From positions 23,018,501 to 23,082,500 of the forward strand of contig NC_079879.1 of the NCBI RefSeq assembly GCF_029227915.1: a stretch of 64,000 bases of DNA, in the 5' to 3' direction. The notes beneath the pieces were generated by a model. That model was not told the DNA's origin and did no database searches. It was given only the letters and a program-made list of their open reading frames with translations. Source of the stretch: Hydractinia symbiolongicarpus. Taxonomy: Eukaryota; Cnidaria; Hydrozoa; Anthoathecata; Hydractiniidae. A program made the translations under genes and the position numbers. Positions 37,005 through 49,900 of this stretch are shown here, one piece after another; the first letter of the stretch is position 1, and each line of letters opens with the position of its first letter.

Positions 37005-40000
37005 CCGGCTGTCCTCTCGAGAGAATTTTCAACAAATGATCATCACAAGTTTCGCACATATATTTGTGAGAGGAAGCCACTTGAACTTGAAGAGGTTTTA
37101 TAGTTCTTAATAATCTCACTTGTATGCCAAAAATATTTGACTATCCCTTAAAGCGTCTTTATTTAAAGATAAGAAGTATTTGTCTCGAATGTTTACTTTT
37201 GTTTTGTAAAATACCACCGTCATTATTGAGACAAAAGAGACAAACAATAAACGTTAAACAGCGTGCAGAAACTCGCCAAACACATATCTAAATGATATTA
37301 CTAACGTTTTTTACCACTCTTATTCAAATAATAAATTGCTTTATCATATTATTGTTATGTTTATTTTTTCATGTTTTTTTTTAATTTTTTCTTTTTGCGA
37401 TCGAGTGACGCTTTTTTCTCATGTTTCTCTCAGTAAATGAAGTCATCAGGATAGCGGATGTTGACTGTACTATATATGCATGGGAAAATGTTAAAATTGG
37501 AAATTATAACGAATGTATATTTGAAATTTTCCATTTAACGATCTCTAGTGGACCCTCATTATTTTTGACATTTTTTACACCTTAATAAGGAAATGCTTTA
37601 GCTGTGATAAACAGCAACGCTTTTTATAACTACATAATATTGTTACCGTTACATGCAGAGATTGTAAAACAGTTTTAAAAAATATTTGGGTTGTTTTCAC
37701 AAAACACAACTTCGATCCCAGGACTATTTACTTATCTTAGTTCAAAAAGATAAAACCAAAGGCGTGAAATGCCACAAAAAAGGACTTTTTAACATTTTCT
37801 CCCACTTCGCAAAGTTTGCCATAAATATTTTACGCAAACGATTTTGGTCAATTCGTAATAAGTTATTAAAATTAGAATTAATTAGAAAAAGTTAAGAAGA
37901 AATAATTAGAAGAAAATTAATTTATAAATTCTAGGCGGTATTAATTATGCGTATTTGTGGCAAACGTTATAACATAAACAATCAAGAAAATTCTATTGGC
38001 TAATCAATTATAACACGTGGGAGTATATGACCTATCAAACATTGACATTAAATAAACAAAACTCCACGTTCGGGGTGGTAAAAAACAACTCGAACTTAAA
38101 GTTATTCATTTAAAATCAATTCATAAAAACTCGATCCAACATTATCAAATTCATTGGGTGCCCCAAGTTTGGCATTCGCAAACAATTGGAGTTGCTAAAA
38201 CAAAAAGTTTTTTGAATGAAATGAATGGAGAAAAGGTATTGACACAAGCAATAGTTATCATTGTCAATATTTCACCTTATTTGAGCAATTATAACAGAAC
38301 TGTGCCAAATTTTCTTTCAATCTTTACGACCGTTACTAAGCCGATAAAAATAAACAACAAATTAAAGGTATGATGAGCAGATATGTCAACAAACACAGAA
38401 GCTTCATGGTTAGATCAACTTCGTACCTAACCTTAATCTCTTTTTCCTTGGATATTGAGGGTGGTGGATACATCGATTAAAATTGTTGTTAAATGAATCA
38501 TATTGACGAAAAAATTGAAATAAATATGAATAATACTTATGAAATGTGAAATTAACGGTGTACAATTTGACCAGTCTTATGACTATGATTTGACACTGTT
38601 AAGCATGCGCAAGACGACGACGCTATATTAGGGATCTGTACATAGCAGTATTATTTTAGATTCATGCAATATATAGGCGTTACTGCGTAGCTATATCCCC
38701 TATTTTCCCGTTTTTTTTATAACCTAAAACACGGAGTGCGCGCTCTCCTGCGAGAGTCTAAAAATACATTTTAGCATTGCAGCGAATAAATATTTTTGAA
38801 GAAATAAGGGCTAGTCATTTATATACTTCTTGTCCGTTGGGTTATTATTATTATGAATATTTTAAAAGGACGTGCAAATCAGCCAAAAACTGCTATCAGA
38901 TCTGTATAAAACCAAATTATCACCCCCATCCTTACACCCCCCTTTTACTCCAGCCACCCAACCCCCCTACTTTAACTGTAATCCACGCGAAGAAAAAACA
39001 TTACAAAATAATACTAAAGCGAAGATACATTTATTATTGACAGAACAAATAAAATAATTAAATTTTCGCCTATTTATTAAGTGGCTGCCATCTATACAAA
39101 CATATTGAATAAATATATTTTCTCGAAACGAGCGATAAATTAGATAAAGAACCAACACACTACCACCAGCTGTGCTAATAAGCGAAAAAATATTAACTAT
39201 CGAAGATCAATCAGATTTGAAAGAACAATTAAAGTACAATAAAATAATTTGTTATTTTTATTTGCTCATTCGAAACTTAATTGCCACTTCATAAAACGTC
39301 GAAAAGGACTTGCAAAACATATTCGTGAAACCACTTTTGAAAGAACTCAGCTCAGAAAATTGAAAGTTAAAATCGATCAGAAATTAATGGAATTCTTTTT
39401 AGCCTCTTCACAGCCTCAAAGCCTGCTATTTACAAATATATTTAGAAGAATCATAATTTTTTGGCTTAAGGAGAGACTCCTTTAATAATTCTTAAAGGGG
39501 ATTCTTAAACGATTGTTCAAAAAATCGACAACACTTATAGTAGAAACTGTTAAAAATTACATTTTTTTTTAAAAACATGGCTAATATCAAAAAGAAAAAA
39601 AAGACTCTTGATAATTCTTATAAAAAGGGGTGTGTAATAACAAAAAACTGGATAAGCCGTACTGTGTAACCAAAGTACCTCCGTAAGTTTCGTTTTACGT
39701 CAAAGCATAAAATTAAGTTCAGGTAAGACCATTTTAACCTTATTTGGTATTTTTTAGCGAGAAAAAAAAATCAACCACCCGCCCCAGCCCTAATTTTCGA
39801 TACGCCAATACATATGAGAAATCTTTGAGAATCCTTATAAGAAAATACGAACAAATCAGCATAATTATTTTTTTAGCTGACGTCAGCTCTTTTGCATGAC
39901 GTCATCAGCAGTTGCACACAATTGCGTGACTGAATCGCGCTTGAGAACCTTCTACTCAATATTTTTTTGTTTTTTTGTTTTTCTGCTAGTCATAAAAAGA

Positions 40001-40918
40001 CTTTAGGTCACATCTTCCCAGTTTTTGCAAAAAAATTACAAATTACTGCGGAAACCTTGGAAAATTTAAAATCGCGAAAATCGGATTAAACAGATGAAAC
40101 TTGACCAAAATATTTTAATATCATAAACAACTTGTCATTTTTATACTCATAACGTTATGTAAACAGGATTAATAGCATTTTTCATATAAGGGATTAATTG
40201 TGTGGTTTTGAGTAATGTCTAATAACTCGTGGTGTCATCAATTTTTCAGAAAAAAATTGGCAGTCATAAATATATTAATCGTTAGAAACTCTCATAAAAA
40301 ATTACGCGAGTATTCCAAGAGATAGACTTCGGATTTGTCTTCAGCATTTTACAGCCTCCACAGAAAATTAAGTTAAAAGTTAAAAGAATTGGATGAAAAT
40401 TTTCAGGAAAAATACAAGAAAATTCAGCAGCATAAATAAAAAAATTTGTTTACGATCGAATTTTTAAAAAGTACCCTGTTTCCAAAAGAGTCTAAGAAAT
40501 ATTTTGTCCATAAATAATAGTTTCTGCTAAGTTTTTATGACACCATCAAAAATGAATTAACAACCCGAGTCAGTAGAAAGTTCTACAAAGACGTATGGCA
40601 TGAATTTTCTTTAAGATGCAAGTTCCACCATGGCTCATTCGGTTTTTAGCACGCTTCTTTTTAAATACATATACAAAGAGAAGAAATAAGAATAAATACA
40701 ACAAATAATAAATAGTTAATAAATATTAAATATATAAGTTGATAAATCCAAATATATACAAAATATACAGACATAAAAAATCGGCAATATCACGATTCGT
40801 GAAGAAAAAATAGAGGTAACAGTTGTCATTGACGACACGGTATCAAATCATTCTAATTGACAACGGTATCTTATTCAGATAGCATCGTATCGATAATACG
40901 CATTGCATAACTTCCATG
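37005..40918. other. Intergenic region between the Hex-like gene and the long coiled-coil gene
   Basis: AT-rich, no supported gene or structured repeat. Open frames at about 37686-37895, 38158-38373 and 39249-39485 lack splice partners and domain motifs. Half of a CGATCCCAG end occurs at about 37712 without its partner. It presumably includes the promoter of the Hex-like gene. Confidence 0.45.
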
Positions 40919-43900
40919 TCACCTCTCAGTTGATTTCGTTGACAACTTTTTCGAGGATCTACAATTAAGGAGCAGTGTTATAAGTTACCTTATAAGCTGT
41001 TATTACGCACTTTATGGCGTTAATTTTCATGTGGCGGGCGCGTAGGGCGGGTTTACGAACGTTAAAAAATTTAAGAACCTCATTAATGGGAGAAATTCTA
41101 AAGTCATATTGGGGGCGGCAACGCGACGTTTGTCGACCACAGAATACACTGGCATTTTTTTATCAATAGCATTTTAAAAGTTAAAAAATTTTTTAAAGAA
41201 ATGTTCAAAATAACGACATGTTCTAGTTATAACACGGTATGCCAGTTATTACACGGTATTTGATTTAACCGGTATTCGAGTTAACCGGCAGCTTTTGTAA
41301 AAAAATATTAAAAAAAGTTCGAGAACGGGATACTTCGAGTTATGCGGTATTCAAATAAAGTGGCGGTTCTTTCAAGTAGCCACATGTATCAAAAACTTAC
41401 TAAACATGATATTTCTTGACAATCAGTACTTACTTTTTTCGCTTTCGAAGATGACCATTTTTTTCATTGTCCTGATCAACATCTTCTTTTTCTTCTTTTG
41501 TTTGCTCAGTTAGCATAAAACTGCATGAAAAACACATGTGTATATATTAAAAAATACTGTAACGTAAAATAAATGTTAAGTTGGGAAGTAGAGACTGACT
41601 TGAATATGTCTTGAAAGTTTTTAGTTTTATCTCCACCAAGTATGTGATTACTGATATCTTTAATCTCCTCTGAAGTTCTACAGAACAATAAAATACAAGT
41701 CACCTTACACCACGATAAGTCAGTAATTCGGCTGCCGTGAAAAACGATGCATTAGAGAGTTCAGTGATTATGCTACAAAAAACGCTTTTTATATTTGTCA
41801 ATTAAAGAAAACAAACAAAAAATTGTAACATATTTGAAAAGACCTCGTTACTTTTTAAATCTCTTAGCATTAACAAGTTGCAAAGTTTTTTCACTAAAAT
41901 AAATAAGTACCTTACCCCTTAATAGATCTATAGAGATTTTTACAAAAAAAACAACATAATACCCAATTTGATGTATTATTACTATTTTGATATTCTCATC
42001 AACCGCTACAAAAGAAGGTAACGTACAGAAATAAAGCTAGCTCTTTCAACATCGGCATGATTTCGTCTTCTTCTATAACGTTTTGTTGTAACAGAGCATG
42101 AATTAATTGTAAATTCTAAACAAATAAATAAAATATGGTTACTTTCAAAGTGTCCACAACCATCCCCCATCCCTCACTCCCAACTTATTCATTCCCACCT
42201 TTCACCTCTACCACTACCCCAAACCCGTTGCCCCTCCCCTCACCCGTTGCCCCTCCCCTTACCCGTTGCCCCTCCCGAACCTATCCTACAAATCATACCA
42301 ACACTCACTTCGTTAACGACACGTTTAGCTACAGTGACTTTCTCTTCCAATTTTTGAAAATGTTTTCCCAATTCAAATAAATGATTGGCCAGTTGTTCCG
42401 GATTGAAAGTAACTGCTTTAAGCAGCCTACCGTTCACAGAAGGTGTGAACAGGTTGCACATGGAGACATAGGTTTCCAACTTTTGTAGCAGATGATCCTA
42501 AGAGGAAAGAAGCTGATAGTCATAAACCAAAGCATCCTTAGTCCAGTCAAATAATAAAACCTTTCCAATTTTAGAAATTACACTTATGTGAAATAGAAAA
42601 CGTGAAAAACTCTTTAAAATATATTTCTCGCATTAAATCGTTATGTATATACAAACTACAACAAATGTCAATTAAGGATAATTATGGAAAATATGTCAAT
42701 AATGATGTCATCAGCTGAGTTCTCTGCATGAGCATACCTAATACAGCAATGTTAAGATACCTTTAAATTTTTTTCGGCTGCTGGAGTTATTTCTTGTCTT
42801 GATGTTTTCAACAATGCCTTAACTGTCTAAAATAACAAGGTCGTATGATTCTATATAATTAACATAATACGTTTTTTATAATAATGATAAAAACCAGAGC
42901 AAGCTAAAATATTCCTTCTTTCAGGCTGAAATTATTCATAGTATATTCTTATACACGTGTATTGTATATTTTTATAAAGTGAAGTGACACAAAAATTAAC
43001 ATAGTGATTAAAGGCAGCATGTTGTGATGGTGATGTTTCATTAGATTAGATACACAGTTGAAAAATTAAAAAAAAATTGATAATAATAAGTTTTTTTATT
43101 CTTCTTTCTGTGGAGAATCATCTCGACGATTACATTGTTCTCACATTTTAAGCAACTCCCAACCTAACATTCCTACAAAACATATTCTTAAAGGCATAAA
43201 CGCGTATTACAATACAGTCAGAGCCAGGAGATGAGATATTCAACTCCATAGTTATAAATTAACTTATAGCACATTTGCCTTATTATCGTAAAATGTAAAA
43301 AAGTTCTGTTACTGTGCGAGATCTATCACACAACTTAACTATAAATGCAACATACGTAATATAGCCCCTGGCTATTTCGTCAATTTACCTTTTTGAACAG
43401 CGCAATGCTTTCAGTGGTGTTTGTAGGAAGATCGTTAGTAGATTCATGCAACTCCTGTAAAAACTTTGTCAAAAAGCGACTTGATATGTTCACAACTTGT
43501 TCCTCATGTTGAAGCTAAACAAAACGTTACTTAAAACGTTAAAAAAGTTATTGAAAAAACAAATAATTGTGCTGGGGATGTTAAGAGCAGTCGGCTAAAA
43601 GCAATACATATGATTAGGATTTTTCAAGCAATTTTCCTTTATTTTTCAGAGTTTATATAAGTATCAGCCAAAGTTCGAGAGATTTTATGTCGTTTGAAAG
43701 TTTGTGGTAAAAACTGGTGTGTCAAAAAGATAGAAACGTTACTCATTACATACCACTTTTGCATGGTACATCAAACTGGAGAAGTGATCTTTCGTGAAGT
43801 TCTGTACAGTGGAATTGTTTGTACCTGTTTCCATGGTATCAGCTAAACATCTCTGAAAAAAAAGATCAGGTTAATTTCTGGAAGAGCTATAACGCTACAA

Positions 43901-46900
43901 ATATTTTCCAATACGTTACTTAAAAAATGTTTTTTTTATTTTAAGAGGAGAATATGGCTATTGCGAATGCTCTTACAACTCTTGCATACAATCTACCCAT
44001 GGTCACACTTACCATAGCCAATTTGTAAGTTTCAGTTATTTCACTGTTAATGATTTTGTTAGTCATGTGAATTTTCCTCGAGATTGACCAGTGACTTGAA
44101 ATTACCTGAGCAAAAAAATAATGATCAATAACAACATAAACAACAACAACATCACGTGACAAGGAAGGTTTTTTTCATTACCTTACCTTTTTTTCATTAC
44201 TTATCCATTCCATATGCTGATTTGGTTTGATAGAAAAAATGACATCTGATGAAGAGAACCTGGAAAGAAATGCTTGCATGAACAATAATGTCATGCTTCA
44301 TGAACGCTTGTTAGGAAAGCAGTATTTAATTAAAATTAACATAGGGTACCCTAAGGTTTCCCACTCGTTTTATGCACAGACAAGGCGAAGGCTAAAAACC
44401 TCCTCTGAAATAAAATTTGAAACACATCGAATTCTGCGAGGTCATATGGCTTGAATTAAAGTCGGGTTAAACGATCTAGCAGTATAATAAACAAAAGACA
44501 TGCATAAAAGTCCAGCTGCAGAATCATAGCGACTTGATTATGACAAGGAAATATTCGTACAAATTGTTCAGAAAGTTGGCATAGAGTGCTAGCAATTCAT
44601 ACAGTATACCTCTTCAAAATGTCAGCCGCACAAAAATTTGGAGCATTGTCGATTAATAAATCGGAATTGGTCCATGATAAAGGACCATAGCATTGGATGA
44701 TTGACCTAAAGGCGAATAGGAATTTGAAAAGTTCCCCCACACTTAGATGGCAAGAAAAACTTCTGAAATTAAAAGAAAGTTCACTAGGAATCGTGTCTTA
44801 CTTAAACAGGATGTGAGATTGGTTGACGACATCCAACACTTCCGATTTCCGTTTCATCAGCAAGTCGGCATAGTAGGTTCGAAAATCTTGATTCTTATTC
44901 TAAAAAAAATATGTTACAAACACTTTTGTTGACGACTAATAGACAGGCTTGATTTCTTTTACAAGTTTGATAAGCCACATCAACATTCATTTTACCTGAA
45001 GCTTTTTTTTGTTTTCTTCGTTCATGGTGAAAAGCATTGTCGTCAGTTCATCTAACCCTGCTTCCAAATTACCAATAACTTCGTTCAAATAATTCACTTC
45101 GTCTGGTTTCCGCATTTCAACTGGTTCAGCATATATGCTATCAGTGTCTGTCATCAACTCTGGAATGTCCATTTTGGTTCCTTAAAAACAAATAAGTAAA
45201 TATATCACACTCACTAGGTGCTTAAAAAACCCTTTTTTTCGCAGGCTCAACTGTTGTTTGCCGGTTGCTTATTAAGTATCTACATGGGAAGATCAAAATC
45301 ACGTGTTTGATTGGTCACCTAGATTACTGTGGCAATCAAAATAAAACTTTCGTTTCTCGTCAACAAGATATGGCTTGGAAAATGTTGTACAATTTTAAAT
45401 TAGTTGGAAGAAGTCTCGGAACTTTATGAGAAGGGAATGCTATTCATGTTTATATATATGTCGAAGATCAGCAGTTTGAAGTAACAACATACGGTTTATT
45501 TCTTGAGCATGTGTCCTCATCCTGGTTAGAAAGACGTTGAGTGATTTTTTCATCATTTCAACCAAATTATGATGAATTATCAACAGATTCTAAAAATGTG
45601 AAGGCTATGATTATACGACAGGGTCTATTATCGATGTCAACCACACATTTTAGAAAGTGAAAAAATGACAAAAAATAGCAGTTTATTGACATGATTTCTT
45701 TTTAAAACAAAACAAGAAGCCCTGGAGGCTCTAAGAATTTTCGCGCGCTACCAAAATATTTGATGAAAACCTGCTAATTCGTTGTGTTATTGTGCCAAAC
45801 ATTCGAAGGGGTTTGGTGCATGAACCTCTGAAGATAAAGCACACCAGTGCCATTATATCTTACAACAAACGCAAACAAAACGAAACGTGTCATAGTAAAC
45901 TCACATTTTAAAAGAAATTGCTAACAAAAAATACAGCCTGTCATTCATGGTTGAAAGTCTTGCGATTGAAACGTTTATGGTCTTAAACGGCATTAGTTGA
46001 CATCATTTTCAGCATACTTTTTTATTAACTGTGTCAATTTTTGTCGAAAATAAAGCAGTTTTAATTTTTGGATAATTTTTGACCTGAAATGACATTTAGG
46101 TGACAAAAAATCAAACTTTTGTACCATCATCATTTTCAGCATACTTTATTTGTTAACTGTGCCAGATTTAGCGGAAAATGAAGTGGTTTTAATTTTTGGA
46201 CCAATTTTGGCCTAAAATGGCATTTAGGTGACAAAAATCAAAATTTTGATGTCACCATTATGTTCAGCATACTTTTTTTGTTAACTTTGCCAATTTTTGT
46301 TGAAAATGAAGTAGTTTTAATTTTTGGACCAATTTTGGCCTGAAATAACATTTAGGTAAGAAGAAATCAAAATTTTGATGTCACCATCATGTTCAGCATA
46401 CTTTATTTGTTAACTGTTTCAAATTTTGTTGAAAATAAAGTAGTTCTAATTTTTGGACCAATTTTGGCCTAAAATGACATTTAGGTGACAAAAATCAAAT
46501 TTATTATGTCACCATTATGTTCAGCATACTTTTTTTGTTAACTGTGCCAAATTTTGTCGAAAACAAATACCAATTTTGGCCTGAAGCGTACTTCCCAGTA
46601 GTTAAGGAGCTTGGGTACGAAGTTTACATCTGTGACGGACTAACGCGAAATCCCAGGGTCGATTTTTTCTCAAAAAATGCTCCGAAAGAAAAAAACGACG
46701 GTTTTTAAAGAATTTCCTACGCCTTCGGGCGCTGAAATTCAATAAAAAAACAAAGTTTAAGAATATAACCTAAATAATAAAAACCAGACTGCGAAGTTTT
46801 AAAAATTTTTAAAGAAGTTATTCCGACACTGTTTTCAGTGTTATCAGTGTTTTTCAATGTTTATGTGCGTCGTTTCTTTGAACGGATTGGTATAATTTTC

Positions 46901-49900
46901 AAATAAAATTTTTTATTCTGAATCATTCTTTTTGTAACCCTATATATGAGCACAAACTACTAACAATAAAACCACTACGTATCTCCAAATAACTCTAATC
47001 TTACCTCGCTGCAGTCATGTGAGCTATTCTTTGCAACATCAGCATATTCAAAGCACTGTTCGAATCTTTCATTAATTACTTTCTCTATTGCTAAAACAAA
47101 GAAACCAAAAGTTTCAAATGATATCAAATGAATAACTAACATTGATTCAAATTGCATACCTCCATCTTTTTGTCTAATCAAAATTATTTCTCATTGAACG
47201 AAGTTGTCCAATGTTTGCATCAAAGAGTTTTAGATGAACATGTCGGTATCCTTAAGTAAAAGTATTTCCCTAAGACTTTTGTATTAAAGTTATACTGTCA
47301 ATGGGGAAACAATGAATTTTAATTCTAGTTGGTACCATAACCTGGATGCAGCTGTGCTACCAATCATCGTTTAACAAGTCAAGCTTTTACAGGACCTAGA
47401 TGTTTTCTCACAAAATTTGATTGGAAACCGACATGATCATAAGTTATGGGGTCGGCAGCAAAAAATTAAGAGTCATGGGACAAGTAAACTAGTGCCATTT
47501 TGGCAAAAAAATTGATGTTAATCAATTCACCTTTTTAATATCTATGCATTGAAAATGTTTGAATGCACATCCCTTAACAGGTTAAAAATTACTGATGGAA
47601 AATGTCAAAATTTTCTATTTCCTGACATCATAATTTATATACAACATAATTAAATTTGAAATTTTTTAAATGTGAATATCTTGAGCACGAAAGGAGGTTT
47701 TTACAAAAAATTAAACAGACTTGTTGACCAACTTTTTAAGCTCTCTATATAATATCATTTTATACCTCGGGTTCCCTCTAAGCGTTTTTATACATTTTAA
47801 AGTATTTTTCCTGAAATCCTTGTACAATCAACAAAAAAATGTAAAAAAAGAACACCCAAAATGCAATGCCAAGCAACAAAAGTAATAAAAAGAGAGTGAA
47901 TGAAAACACAACCACTTATTTAAGATGATGTATGAAAAAAAGAAGCGAAATTTGGCTAAAAATATTAATATATCAAGATTTCAAAGTTTTTTTTTTATCT
48001 ACAGAATGATATACGAAGAATTTCAAGTCTACCTAGTCTGACGTTAAGGTCATCTCGTTTAATTTTAAGGTTTAAAAGGTCTGGCAGACACCTTGATGTT
48101 TTTGTTAAAATAAAGAGACATGGGGCGTAACTCAGAAAAACACTCAACCATAATATAAAAATACCACCTACGCTTTGCAGGTTTATCTTCTTTTGTATGA
48201 TACTGCATAACTTCGTTGTGTTGCATTTCATCTGTGTTGGTTTTGTAGTGCTGATGCTAAAAAGTAGGAAATAATTTGTAATAGATTTGACAAATGACAT
48301 TTTTGCATATAGCCACCACTAATCAACAAAACTTGATTTTCATGAAGTAAGAACTACCATATTAGCTAATGGAAAGAGGTGAACATGGAGTTAATGCTTT
48401 ACATTCCTATTGAATTTCCAAATGTTTATCTTTTTATTAGGCATCTTAAAGTTTTCCAGTCTGTTTACAATTTGCAATGTAATCTCTGTATAATATACGG
48501 CTGATGAAACTCGAACTTCCAATAACTCGATTTTATTTTGAATTTCCTTTGAACTCAAGTATTCGCTAAGTCGAACTATTCAGAACACTACGCTTTCAAA
48601 ACTAGACCCCTAGAGGAAGAATTTAGCTAGATCAATTTTTTTCCTTTGTAGCCAAAGCCCAAAATATCACGACTTGATAGCTGGAACATTTAATAACTCT
48701 TTTTTCCGGTCCCTTGTAGGTTTAAGTTTTAAATTTTAATAAAATTTCACACAGTTGTGCGCAAAACAAGTTTTAAAGTTGCTACTTGGTATTTCTCAAA
48801 TTTTCCACCTCAATAACGAGAACAATCTTTATATGAAATTCTTGCACTCTCTCAGTTTTGTATTACAGAATTGTTTCTTCCATAAATATTTAGTTCTCTT
48901 GAGGCAAATAAAACTGCTTATAACGTGTCACATATATATTCTTTTGTAACACCATTTTTAAAAAGAAAATAAATTTAGGGAAAAGAGATACAAATTACTA
49001 TTTTTGTAATATACAACATGGAAGAAATAATGTTCAGTGTACCATTTCTTTCTTCACTTCAGCATTCATCACCAACCATCTCTTTTCTTCTTTCATTGCA
49101 ATTTTAATTTTAACGTTTTCCAAGAAAGTAGTCAATTGTTCAAGCTCATACTTGAATACGTTTTGAAACTCTTTATCCACACTCTCCGATATTAATCTTT
49201 TTCTATAACACAGGAAAAAAATATAAAAAACATCCATACTGATTTACGATTTACTCATTAAGAAATATTTACCACATGCACATAAAAAGATTACCATATT
49301 TGCATTTTCAACTTATATTTATCTTGAAATACATAACAAGCTGACAGAAAGTAACAATAATTAATGGTGATTGTAAGAAGTAAATACATTATCTACAAAC
49401 AGGACTTGTCTATGTAGAAGATTCTAAGAAGAAATAGGAATTTCTAATGTAGGAGTTTCCAGGAGAGGGAGCAATTTCTATGAGATTCTAGGTCACCTGC
49501 TAAAAAATAAATTAACATAGATCCAAACCTTCTTAATAAATCAACTTCTTTAATGACTGAATTATTAATCCACGAGTTCAGCAACATAAATAAATCTTGA
49601 TATAAAATCTATGAAAAGGAAACAAACATTAAAAATACACAACTTAAAGGAGTATTGAAGTCGACAAAAAAGTTAAACTAACCAGTAACTGGCAATTCAC
49701 AATGTTGTAAAGATGTTCTTCTAACCAAACACCCGAAATGTGGTGACAACATTCCAGCCACTTGGTAAACAAATTTTTGTATGCTTCTCTTACTGTCTCC
49801 TTATATTCTTCTATTTTCTCCGTGTGTTCTTGCAACTCTTTCTCATGTTTAGCCTGTTGTTCCTTCACTACGACATGATCTTTTGTCCTATTTGATGCCA

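Noticed and set aside
42135-42380. Pro/Ser/Thr-rich plus-strand frame
   Set aside because: It is antisense to an exon of the coiled-coil gene and to the CCCGTTGCCCC minisatellite.
46005-46585. CRISPR-like array of repeats
   Set aside because: The units are contiguous tandem repeats without unique spacers, in an intron of a eukaryotic gene.
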